A stretch of 64,000 nucleotides of DNA from positions 1 to 64,000 of the forward strand of contig WTXG01000013.1 in the NCBI GenBank assembly GCA_022496185.1, given 5' to 3'. The notes under the pieces were generated by a model that was given only the letters and a program-made list of their open reading frames with translations, had not been told where the DNA came from and searched no databases. The translations under genes and the position numbers were made by a program. How positions within the stretch are numbered: position 1 is the first letter of the stretch; every line of letters begins with the position of its first letter. This document shows positions 1 to 10,748 of the stretch, in pieces. Source of the stretch: Multifurca ochricompacta. Lineage: Eukaryota > Basidiomycota > Agaricomycetes > Russulales > Russulaceae.

Positions 1-272
1 CCGCCGCCGCAGATGGCACCCGCGTCACCTATGAGACTCTACGTGCGTGCTTCAGTGTCTACCTTCCTTCCCACTATATTACCGCTCATCCGGTATCGCG
101 TGCGTAGAATCCGAACGACTCGACTACGTACCCGGGTCCCCCGACCTCACCAGGAACAGAGAGCAACACGCCCATGACCGACACGTATTACCAAGGAAAC
201 GCGAGCAATACGGTCAACATGCACGTCTCACGCGCACAAAACGAATACCGCGGTCTTCCTATCATCTGATTT
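1..272 (+). CDS. 3' end of an unidentified gene entering from the left
   Basis: A coding tail can be read if a 65-nt intron is removed at 43-107. The donor is GTGCGT, a CTCAT branch-like site lies inside, and the acceptor is GCGTAG. The upstream exon is then in frame 1 and the last exon (108-272) is hydrophilic, rich in Asn, Thr and Pro, and ends YRGLPII before TGA. I do not recognise the family. The intron resembles those in the neighbouring genes, which is the main reason for accepting it. A different reading frame is also open as far as 274, so both frame and product are uncertain. Confidence 0.3.
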
Positions 273-1854
273 AGCGCAGGATCGTTTTTTTTTTCTTTGT
301 TTTTTGCGAGATTGGGCACAATGGAATCGCTATCCTGTTTTCTCTATCCAATAATGTTCATATTCGCGACTGTAAGCTAAGATCTATAGCCATTGGAGGA
401 GGGAGGGTAGGGGGGGGGAAGTGCGAACCGATTGATTGTTTTCTCGTTAGTTATTCTTGATGTTGTTCTCTTTACTTCGGACAAGTCTGTCTATATCGCA
501 GGCTTCGAGGAACTGTACTAGTGAGGAGGAGGAAGCCGGTGAAAACAAGCACCGCAAGAGCCCGAGTGTTCAAGGTGCCAGTTGATTCATTGGCCTCGGG
601 GGATCGGTGAAGTAAGTGAGGTAAGTCAGAAGCTGCCCTTCCCAATCGAGTTGATATAAATTTGTTAGAAGATATTTTTTTTATCGTGTCATGTATTTTG
701 TTGAGGCTGAAGGGAACATTCATTTGTTGTCAAGAGCACTGGTTTTGCACTTGCATAATTTGAGTGGAACAAGAATGGATAACAGATGTTATAGAGATAA
801 GATAAGATAAGATAACCATCAAGTCGCCTTAACGATGAGATGTTTAGTGTGCACTTAAACTTCCGTTTAGACCATCATCTCCCTCTAAACTCTGAATTCG
901 CCACCCAGGTAAGTAAGTAACTTGCTTATCTAGATCAACTGTACAATATGAAGAACAATTCCATTCACACAAGCTCCCCTCCCTTCAAAGTTACATTCCA
1001 TCTTTCATACGTACAACATTGAACACGGGAGCTTGACAAGACAGCCACTCCAATACTGGGACCAGTGGGGGAACTAATGCAAACTATCTATCCTTATCAA
1101 ATTCAAGGTGCCGAAGGACGCCACTTCACCGAACCTCCAACATGCGATGCAGTCATGATGATAGCAACCAGCAGCATTCATTGTTAAATACGTCCAATAC
1201 AGGCTACGTAGATGCCTGATATGACTATTTATAAGGTCAGCTGAATCACACTAGTAAATGTGTTCGTCAAGAACGCACATATTATGGGATTCACAACGTC
1301 GCTTGGAATGAAATCATTGTCTGGGCTTGGCGCTTACCGAGTCCTGGCCTTCACCACTTTCCGAGGGACTCAAGCGAGTGCCGCCACCTCTTTCCCCACC
1401 AGTGGAGCTCACGCGTCCTGATACGTACTATCGACATCAATAAACTTGCCACAGAAAAAATGGCCGTCTTCAGAGAACTGGTGACTGACAGGTCCTTTGG
1501 TTTTCCGAGGCGGTGTTACGACCGGAGGACACGCCATTCTTAAATAAAACTTCGCCTACTCCATCTCGAGGCCTCCCAATTTCCTCATTGGCCCCGTAAT
1601 TGCGTTATCAGCTACTGGGGGAAACATTCAAAGAGCGTGCGGAATCTCATTCCGGTGTCAAAAAAGAAAACAAACAAACAAACCCATGATGGTAAAATGC
1701 CAGGCATCCCCCCCCCATTGGGCATATCGCCATTTACTTCTCCCCCCCCCCCTTCTTCAGACACGTGCTGGAAGGGTCAATCGCTGATATATATAGCGGA
1801 TGGGTGTTTTCCCGTGATCAGTGACACTTCCCTCTATAATTGCCCCTGCTCCCC
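273..1854. other. Intergenic region, no gene seen
   Basis: No convincing coding sequence on either strand. It holds a short (GATAA)4 run at 796-815, T-rich and G-rich homopolymer stretches, and just before the next gene several C-runs (about 1709-1752) and a TATATATA motif near 1789. The last is a plausible core promoter element for the DUF2235 gene starting at 1855. Confidence 0.5.
796..815. repeat. (GATAA)4 microsatellite
   Basis: Four perfect tandem GATAA units. The same motif reads as a GATA-factor site, but a simple repeat is the more cautious description. Confidence 0.8.
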
Positions 1855-3837
1855 ATGGTAAACTCAACCACTTCCCCACTCGATCAGATGCGCCCTGTTA
1901 ACGAAGTGGCACGCAAGCCTCGCGTGCTTGTACTATGCTTCGATGGGACGTCAAAGAATATAACGATAAGGTGCGTGCCTGTATTTTCTCATCCCCCGTC
2001 AAGGGTGTTGCGTGATCACGTGTTGATATAGTGCCCGATAGAACACAAATGTGATCAAGTTGTATTCGCTTCTGAAAAAGGACAAGGAGGAGGACCAATT
2101 GTGCTATTATCAAGTGAGTTGTGTCATTCGTCCACTTTTTTTCCGAATCAATTATATTTGCGTAGGCGGGCATAGGGACATACATCCAACCCGGCGTCGT
2201 TTCACCACTCTTTCGATTGGGAGCGCGAATCTTGGACATGGCCATTGCCTGGTACCTCTATCAACACGTGATGGACGGCTACAAATTCCTCATGCAAATT
2301 ACAACTTTGGCGACAGGGTTTGCCTGTTCGGTGCGTTCTGAGAAAAGGGAAAATACTGAAAAGAGACTGCTCACTTGCCCCGATCTGCTTACCAGGTTTC
2401 TCTCGCGGTGCGTACACTGCCAGAGCGCTCGCGGGGATGTTACACAAGGTGTGATTGGACATGATACCAGCTCCGATTGATTGACCACGCACACTCGCGA
2501 CAGGTTGGCCTTTTGTCAAGGGACAATGTCGAGCAAGTCCCTTTTGCATACAAGATCTACGAGTCTAGCAAGCCAGAGGACGTCGCTCTTGCGGAGGGGT
2601 TCAAGGCGACGTTTGGCCGCCCTGTGCCCATCGAGTTTCTTGGTGTCTGGTGAGTCTCCTAAGACTGTCCACGAACGAAAACAAACAAACAAAAAAATAA
2701 AACGTCGCATCCGAGCTGATCGTGTACCAGGGACACGGTTGCGAGCGTCGGATTAATTGTTAACAAAACGTTGCCTTTTGTGAATGTGAATACTACAATC
2801 AAAACGTTTAGGCAGGCTCTATCTCTTGACGAGGTGAGTGCGGTTGATCTGGGTTTCCGGCTTCTGTCTGCCCCCGGCTTTTCCGCGGTATCACGTCCTT
2901 CGACGATGCACACGTGACCTAGCCAATTTCTCTTTCTTCCACTTCTTCACACACTCAACTCAGGGGCTGAATACCACTTTTCATACGGTTACGGTAGCAC
3001 CGCGTCAAATTTCGCCCAAGTTTCTACAACCGTTCAGTTCCTAGGCAGCCAGTATCAAGAGCGCTTAAGACTGATGGTTCCAACCAGACTCAGCGTAACG
3101 AGGGCGAGGAAAAAATTCAGCCGATCGACAGTCTGTCTTGGAAGGATGAGATATATGCAACAAATGAGAAAGAAGTCTGGTTCGTGGGGAGTCATGACGG
3201 TGCTTTTTTTCCCTTTTTTTTTTGTTCCTAGCCTTGCAAGCTAACGATGGGTAGATGTCGGGGGAGGTGCAGTTCCAAACGCGGAACTATATGCACTTTC
3301 CAACATTCCGCTTCGCTGGATGATACGAGAGATCATAAGTGCAGACTGTGGCATTAATTTCGATGAAGAGGCATTCCCGCGTTGGAACCTCCCCATCCCT
3401 GAGACACTCGGACAACAACTTGATCACAATCCAAACCCAAGCGCCAATGACCATGGGGCAAAGACTGATTCTAAGAATGGAACTGAGTCCTCACGCGATG
3501 AACTACAAGATGCCCCGGATGTGATACAGCCAATCTCGGATGCGCTGATAACGAGCCCTATATGGTGGCTCCTTGAAATTATTCCAACGCCGTTCACTTA
3601 CCTAAACTCACAAAACGAGTGGGTTACTTATTGGAGGTGCGCGCTTCTGTCTCGGCTGCCTGACAGGATTTTCTGGCCTTTGTTGACCATGGTCGTAGCA
3701 TTCATCTCGGTCGCGGACGGTGGGTCCCACCGGAACCCTTGTTCCATAATAGCGTCAAGGTGCGCATGAATGATCCGAAGCTCAGGTATAAGCCGAGGGC
3801 TCTATATAAGAAGGGTACAGAAAAATATGTGCCTTGA
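1855..3837 (+). CDS. DUF2235 (Tle1-like) alpha/beta hydrolase, with one frame break
   Basis: Multi-exon gene of the fungal DUF2235 family, which has an alpha/beta-hydrolase fold related to the Tle1 phospholipase domain. Order of motifs: VLVLCFDGTS near the N-terminus (exon 1, about 1855-1974), NTNVIKLYSLLKKD (2042-2113), AGIGTYIQPG (from 2166), the nucleophile elbow GFSRGAYTARALAG (2396-2448), the VGLLSRDNV segment (from 2504), VWFVGSHDDVGGG with the acidic residue of the expected triad (about 3168-3263), and LRWMIREI. The stop is TGA at 3835-3837. The ATG at 1855 is chosen because it gives a short polar leader before the first beta strand. About ten exons with introns of 40-130 nt. Within the third exon the frame changes at about 2295-2302 (CAAATT, one base short). 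The substrate is unknown; phospholipase or esterase activity is inferred from the family only. Confidence 0.8.
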
Positions 3838-5667
3838 GCTTATTGTTGTGCAATGTACTCGGGTACTCGGGATACTTGGTCAGTGCAAGTGCACGTGATC
3901 TCTGGACAATGAATGAACTCCCCGTTCCGTTCACCTCAGAGCGGGTAAGTACATTCCGCCCCGATGGAGCATGCATGCAAACGCACGCGTTGCCCAGCGA
4001 GAGATCTCATGAGATAACAAAACGAAAGGAAAAAAACTGTACATAATAGGTGTAAAAGGATGAAGGATGACTCGGGCGCTAGCGCTAAGCCACGAGACCA
4101 CCAGTCCTCCTCATTTCCGGACTGACCCACCCTGACGCAGACAGACCTCGATAACTGACAAGAGTAAATACGATCGCGTTAACAAAATGCTTGGTACGAA
4201 CAATTTTACTTCGGCCATTCGGATTATTCGTGCTCCGGCCGCCCGTCGCCCCGTTCTTATCCGCACTCCTCTTCTCCCTCCTCGGTTTCGCTCTCTTCGT
4301 CTGCTACTTCATTCTTATGCTGTCATTCCTCCTTCTACGGTCTCCCAACGAGTGTTTAAAAGGTATATACGATACTTGTAGTAGGATCAGCAAAGCAAAC
4401 GGCCTTTTGTGACCCATTTTGCTCTTGACTTGTGTGCAAAACTCAGCAACGAACATGAGGTCAAATGGAATTAACGGAAGTCCTGGGAGAATGCCGCCGA
4501 GACCCGCTCGTAACTGTCACAAAGCCCCCTCCCCCCTTTGGTTCGAATCGAACCGATCGTTGCAGAACGAGCGCAAAAGAGGGGGAAGTTTTAACTTTGA
4601 AGAAGGAACGTAAAAAAGACAAGATTGTCAGATATCAGAGCATTTATCAAACCGAATTGTCCAGGTACCGACCAAGGAGGAGAAGAAAGGAAGATCACGT
4701 CCGCGATCGTGTCAAAAGACAAGTCGAGCTCACTTAATTGCACTGACACTGGCCTTACTATAGGCTTCAGGGACGCAGGGAACCTGTAAGTGAGCTCAAA
4801 GTATGCTTGAAGTCCCGGGTCAGATGTCAGTTGGGGCTAACCGGGGAAGAAACGAAGACGCGTAAAAGTTATTTTTTTTACATGGGTAACGAGATAAATC
4901 ATTCACGGGGCCGCAGCCGGATAATCGTTTCGAATAAACGTAGCAAATGGATTGTCATAAAGCGGAAACGTCTCTCACATACTGCGTCACTGCACAGGCA
5001 CAGACAGCCGAGTTGTCTTCATGGGCAGCTTCGAATAAAGAGTCCACCCTGCTGTGCAGTACTGCGGACAAGGGCTAGAAGAAAAAGATATCGAGAAACT
5101 GCGGGAGTCTGGGCCAGGGAGGTGTTTACTTGGTAGTGTAGGGATGGATCAGGTCATCATTTATGACTCGGCGCGACGACTTTCCGATGATAAACGCGCT
5201 TTTTCTACTTCATCGTACGATGATTTTGAGGGTTGTCGTGCCATCCATCTTGGATTGTTGCGCCGGGGATTTATGCGATTTTTATGGTTGCGCTCCTCAA
5301 TGATACGCTCTGGCTTTCAATACAATATAATATAATATATCAGATCAGTGTGATGATGATGATTATTTCGTTTCGTCATAATCATCAATCATCGATTCGG
5401 CCATCGCCCGTGGCAGTTCTAGTCACGAGACGCTAAATGTTATGACATTGTATCACCACGCGTCCACACCGTTTCCGTTTCATTCACACTTACACCACCG
5501 CCCACTTCATTGTTTCATTCAACAGCCTTGCTGATAAAGTCCGCCCGTCAGAACTTTCATCCTTCTTCCCGACATGAAAACATCCCCGTTCTCTCTCTCC
5601 ATCCCCGCATCGTCTTCTTTCCAATCTTCTCTCGACTTTCTTCACTCACTCTTACCCACAAATTTGC
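3838..5667. other. Unassigned region with possible fragmentary exons
   Basis: No complete gene could be built. From 4187 one frame gives a Met-led stretch rich in Arg, Ala, Ser and Pro with no acidic residue (SAIRIIRAPAARRPVLIRTP), which looks like a mitochondrial presequence. The overlapping frame (4191-4412) gives a strongly hydrophobic peptide instead; both cannot be real. A possible donor follows at 4361. A basic stretch lies at 4465-4737 and another open stretch at 5054-5335. None matches a family I recognise, and no splice chain joins them without stops. The region may hold a diverged small mitochondrial protein gene or only relics. Confidence 0.25.
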
Positions 5668-8600
5668 ATGCCTACCCTCTCTCAAACCACAGGCTTAAAA
5701 CTAGCGCCCCTTTACGTTCAGACCCTCTTGAGACATTATTATGGAAAGGTAGTCAAGGACCCGACCCCTCTCGCGTCTCTTTACGCAACGAAGAGCTTTT
5801 GTATGACCAAGTTTTTTATATTGTCAAGGTATGTCGTGTGCCTACCTTGTCCTCTGTTCTCATAGTCTCATTTGCGTTATGTGTAGCAACTCATGCAAGA
5901 TGCGACGGCGTATGTTCTCATCTTCCACACACTCATACATGGCTCATGGCTGACGTTCGTCTTATAGGCATACAGTCGAGGAGTTTCAAGACTTTACCAA
6001 GGCGCGAGCGTTATCTCCTCCCTGGGCAAGCTCCACCCGCACTCTCATTCCTCTATCTTCCTGCGACGCTGCCGCCTCGCATCTCATAAAAGCGTTTGGT
6101 GGCGAACAAGTCATGAAACAGACCGTTGGTGGTACCAAGTGGTGGCAAGTCCGCAGCGATCAGGGGTATGCTTCTCCGTTATTTTTCGCTTTTGGAAGCC
6201 CACACTTACCCTTTGGTCCTAGGGTTGAGGCCGAGTGGATCACTGCGGAGAAGCGCCAACACAAATCACAACGACATGGAAAGGGGTCAGAGCATAAATT
6301 GACCTCTGTCCGACCTGCCTCTTCGGATGATTCAAGTGAAGATGATGAGGAGAGCAGCGCCGACAGACACGGAACGGATAACATGCCGTGCTTACTGTAT
6401 GTTCATGGGGGTAAGAATTGTCATTTCCGCAACGGCCGGCTTAACTTTTTTGTGTTGACGAATTTATGCTTACTAGGAGGATACTACTTCGGAAGCGCAG
6501 ACGGAGGCAGGGGCTCCTTAGAACGTTACGCACAAAAGATCCGAGGCCGCGTTTTCGGTGAGAGCTCCTGCTTTCCCCGATAGCCCCGTAGTACTAAGCC
6601 ACTTCGATCACATAAGCCGTCGACTATCGTTTGGCTCCGCAATACCCATTCCCCTGTGCCATTCAGGATGTACTTGCAGCTTGTAAGTCTGAGCCACCCG
6701 TCATTCTGACCCCGTTGATCAACTTACCTTGGCAGATCTGTACCTTATCCAACCACCGGTCGGCGCTTCCCACCACCCTATAAATCCAAGCAATATTGTT
6801 ATTGCTGGCGACTCATCTGGAGGAGGACTTGCCCTAGCACTCTTGCAGGTTATTCGCGACGCTGATCTCCCATTGCCGGCGGGGGGTGTCTTGGTCTCGC
6901 CATGGTGCGACTTGACGCACTCCTTCCACAGCATTACAACTAACACCGATACGGTGTGTAAACCATCCTGCTAGAGCTGCTTCCTTTTTTCTTTTCCTAA
7001 TTGAGTAATCGACAGGATGTCCTTCCAGCGACTGGCTTGTCGCTACACAAGCCTAGCCTACTTTGGCCACCTCCTTCCGCCGATATGACCTCGCAGGTTC
7101 ATACCCGTACACGCATGGTCGCCAACGATGTGATGCATAGCCAAGGTTGTGAGAGAACAGCATCTAGTTCCAGTCAGGCGCCGAAGACCGAGCCGGTGGA
7201 TGACCGGACGCATCCCCAGTTTCAATTCTACGTAGAGAACAGGCTTTTACGGCATCCCCTTGTGAGCCCCGCTTTGGGCTACCTCGGCGGCCTTCCGCCA
7301 CTGTTCTTCATCGCGGGGAACGGCGAAGTGCTGAGGGATGAGATTGTCTACACGTATGCAGTTTTTTTTTTGATCCCCGGATCGTGAAAAGGGCTGTCAA
7401 CTGATCGTGATTTCCACATAGGGCACATCGCGCAGCACATCCTGAGAAGTTCTCAGTGAGTGATGACGTGAAAATGTTTTACCCAACACTCGAAAAAGCC
7501 AAAGACAAGATGCGGTCCACTCCTGTGCACCTGCAGATTTATGATGGTAGGTGACAGTCTCCGCACACGCATTCGGCATGTGGTGCTCATTTTATCAATG
7601 GTGATGGTAGATGCCGCACACATCCTGCCCAACCTATTCCCTTTTACCACGCCTGGAAAGTTCTGCATACGTGCCATCGCAACGTTTGTCAAACAAGTCA
7701 CAGGCTCACCATCAAAGACAAAAACACTGCTAATGCCATCCCTTACTCAAGCCAGCACATCTTCCGATGATTCCTCCCTAGATGCCCACCACCATAAAAG
7801 CTCTAGCGCATCCGGTTGTGTCGGCCCGTTTCCTGATACGCTCCCGATAAAGGGTCAGGAACGACTGCGGCCCGAAAGCAAGAGACAAATAGTGGCTTCG
7901 CTATCGCAAGCAGCTGTGCGATTCAGAGGCCGAGGTGCTAATATCTTCCGATTCGGGAGTGAGGAAAATTATTTGGTGGCGGACGTTTCGTTGCGGAGTA
8001 GCTCGCTCGACGGTGGGCGGTCGAGCATTGAACTCGCGACTAAGGAAGGTGTTTACGCTGGAGACCGCACGGTATATAACAATACATGGGTAAGGTTCAC
8101 AAAAAAAGCAAATTTTATTCATATCAACTAATTCCCCTCCCTCCCCCCCTTTGCACTTTCATTTAACAAAAGTCTGCGGAACATAATAAAGGCATGATCC
8201 GGGAACGAGTTTCAACACAAGGCGTCGTCCGTCCTCTGGAAGACGAATCGAAACTCCCCGCTTTCCAACTGGCCTCTTCGGACGTTGGCGTGATTCAAGA
8301 GAGCGTCCTAAGGCGTTATCTCGCGGCTAAGGAACAGGCAGATCAAAAATTTGCGTCGACGATCAAGAGCATCGAGAAGCAACGAGCAAGAAATGTGGAA
8401 CGGGCGAGTAGGGAACTCGCGCAACGTGCCTCCGCTCTTCGGGATGTTCTTCGCCATGGGGTTGGCTGCTGTCACTACAATAACAGTGATGGCGGTGGTG
8501 GTGATGGCGATGGTGATGGTGATGATGGGATGGAGAAGAGTCATCATCGGTATCGATGGAGACTTGCTTGGGCACTTGATCCTGAAGAGCGCCCGCCGCC

Positions 8601-9099
8601 GAGTAGTATCGTCGGGCGGTTAGATACAGAGGAAGCATCTCGTTTGGCGAGAGCGGCGGATCAGGGTTTATTGTTGTTGCTGGGCGCTTTAACCATTGGC
8701 GCTGGCAATGGTGGTCGGGTCACTGGTTCAAGCTCAAGTTCGGGTTCGGGTTCGGGTTCGGGTTCGACTTTGACGGGTTTAGGTGGTTCGTTGAGGAGTG
8801 GTGCAGCGGCGATAATGGCTGCTTTTTTCGCCGTCAAGTTACAGTGGTCGTCGTCGTCGTCTGGTGATGGCAGGGTCGGTGTACCTTCTTCTGTTTTGAG
8901 TAGTAATGGGGGGATAATGCTGGGGCTGACGATGGTGTTCCCGGGACTGGGACTGGGTTTATACGGAGTAGTGACAGTACTACTACTAACGTTAGAGAGG
9001 TGCATGTCACATGTTGAAGCAATATGTCTTGTTATATTTTATGTCGTCTGTCTCTTTTACTTTTATCATGTAATTTATTGGATATTGAGCTATTACTAA
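5668..9099 (+). CDS. HSL-type alpha/beta hydrolase, paralogue A
   Basis: First of three tandem paralogues of an alpha/beta-hydrolase-3 (hormone-sensitive-lipase-like) esterase common in Agaricomycetes. Visible motifs: LLRHYYGK near the start, HTVEEFQDF (about 5969), [13 protein letters not shown], the oxyanion HGG|GYYFGS split by an intron (about 6405-6490), [13 protein letters not shown], the nucleophile elbow GDSSGGG (Ser at about 6813-6818), [12 protein letters not shown]...EVLRDEI with the acidic residue, and DAAHILP with the catalytic His (about 7618). A long acidic and Ser-rich spacer precedes HGG. The last exon (8,183-9,099) holds a helical region, [12 protein letters not shown], a Gly/Ser repeat, and two hydrophobic segments found only in this copy. 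The N-terminal frame slips at about 5765-5770 (CCCG). Role: hydrolysis of an ester or lipid is inferred from the triad; the substrate is unknown. Confidence 0.78.
8730..8765. repeat. GGTTCG hexamer repeat in the coding sequence of hydrolase A
   Basis: Tandem TTCGGG units encode an alternating Ser-Gly tract in the last exon of hydrolase A. A GGT/GAT-rich tract (about 8488-8528) encodes a Gly/Asp run in the same exon. Both are absent from paralogues B and C. Confidence 0.7.
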
Positions 9100-9128
9100 G
9101 TGTTAGCTAAATGTGGTAAAGATATCTG

Positions 9129-9295
9129 TTGTGGTCAAAAACTGAAGTCAACGCATACAAAGTACCTAACTTTTATACTACACAGAGGAGGGTGAGTATA
9201 AGGAGAATAAATATAACTATCTATTTGTGAAAAAATACAAAGGAACGTGTTGTGCGTGCAATGCGGAATTATCTCTGAACAGTTACTGACGCACT
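9129..9295 (-). repeat. Dispersed repeat R1, copy 1
   Basis: The reverse complement reads ...AGATAATTCCGCATTGCA...TAGTATAAA...TTGACTTCAGTTTTGACC. The same block is seen on the plus strand at about 40480-40645, 51960-52140 and 59940-60105. The AGTATAAA motif resembles a TATA box, so R1 may be part of an LTR or a short non-autonomous element. No terminal inverted repeat was found. Confidence 0.6.
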
Positions 9296-10378
9296 TAAGA
9301 TTATCTTATCTATTACGATCATAAACCCGGTCTGGTCACTACTGGCCCATCTCAACAAATAGTGCCGAAATATACAGCCACCCCATGAAAAATGGAAGCA
9401 TACCTGCTCTTTGCATTCCCTCAGTCAAACACCCTCAAAGATGGTGCCAGTTCCTGATTGTTGAGGCCTAGGAATTGGAACTCATCACCAGGTAAAGGGT
9501 CAAAAGAGGGGAACACCAAAGAAACAGATATATTTTTGAAATGGATGGTGTGTACAGCCATTGGGGAGCAAGCAGGAAGGATTGGGTTTCATTCGGATAT
9601 TTCCCCCCCTTTTCAATGCCGTCTAATGCCGTTGACGGCCGTTTTTGTTTTTTTTTTTCGACAGGTGTCGGTCCACGGATGATTGAGTTTAGTCTGGTAC
9701 GGCACGGGTGCGGTCATTGTACTACGGATCCGTCCATGCCGTGAGGTACGGCTACTGTGGGCAGCCTTAGACAGGACAGACAACTAGGACCCCAGTGAGG
9801 CCTTACACGTCAAGTCAAATAAACATTAAGCAAGCGCGCGCGCGGGGCGCCGTACGCCCCGTGAAAGTCGTCCATCTTCCTCCCCCCCCCCCCCCTCCCC
9901 TCCTCGAACACGACGATAAATAGATCACATAATTGCAGATTTATATCTATTCCGATTTTGAACGGGGGTTTTTTTGTTTGAAAAGTTGTTGATTGACATC
10001 ATTTTTACACACACAGCGCTTAACCTCCAACCAGTCAATCAGGTCGATCCAATCTAGGCTACAACTGCTAACTGCTACTAACTACTGAGAGAGGTAGTGA
10101 AATTCGATGCCATAGAATAGAACTTTGTTCACAAAAAGGGAAAAACTTGAATTGCTCAGGCTAAGGCTAGATTACATAGTACTTGGCGCTTCAGGAGAGG
10201 AGAGGAATCATGAATAATAAATAGGTCGGGGTTGTGAAAGAAAACAGGACAATGACTTTTACGGCCTCTCTGTATTTCCAATCGACTACATTGGCGCTCC
10301 AAGTCGTCCCAAAGTACAAGAACCTACAGAACATTTTTAAGGAAATAAATTGTAAGAAGATAGTTAATTAAATGTTAA

Positions 10379-10380
<2 letters not shown>

Positions 10381-10411
<31 letters not shown>

Positions 10412-10420
10412 CAGCAGCAG
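10381..10420. repeat. (GTA)n(GCA)n microsatellite
   Basis: About ten GTA units pass into three GCA units, upstream of hydrolase B. A typical hypervariable trinucleotide tract. Confidence 0.85.
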
Positions 10421-10748
10421 CTTTATCCATAGGTTAAAACGAAGTGAAGTGGAAGAATATATTGTATGAGTTGTGGGTGTGTGTGTGTGGGCGTGGGCAT
10501 GGGCTGCCTGGGAAGAAGGAAGGAGATCGACTTCCCACGTTCATTTCAAAGGTCCCTTGCACCGAAGCGGACAAGTCAACTTTCACGATTGCATTTGTGG
10601 AACCGACCGCAAAGTCCCAGTGATTCCATACAGAGACGTCCACTGTAAACAGAACAGATTTAATAATGACCCACCTCGTTGCCAATCCGTGTTACCAAAA
10701 CCCCCTCTCATTACTGTTGAATACTGCTATTCCCTACAGCGGAGGATC

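Larger units (their letters stand above)
9100..10748. other. Intergenic region between hydrolases A and B
   Basis: No gene seen. It holds a copy of dispersed repeat R1 (minus strand, about 9129-9295), a C-run near 9883-9896, a GC hairpin near 9843-9861 (GGGGCG...CGCCCC), and a (GTA)n/(GCA)n microsatellite at 10381-10420. Confidence 0.55.

Noticed and set aside
4541..4560. GGTTCGAATCGAACC looks like a tRNA B box
   Set aside because: No A box or acceptor stem at the right distance, and the motif is a chance palindrome.
8363..8638. Minus-strand frame with a His-rich tract
   Set aside because: It is the antisense of the Gly/Asp repeat of hydrolase A.
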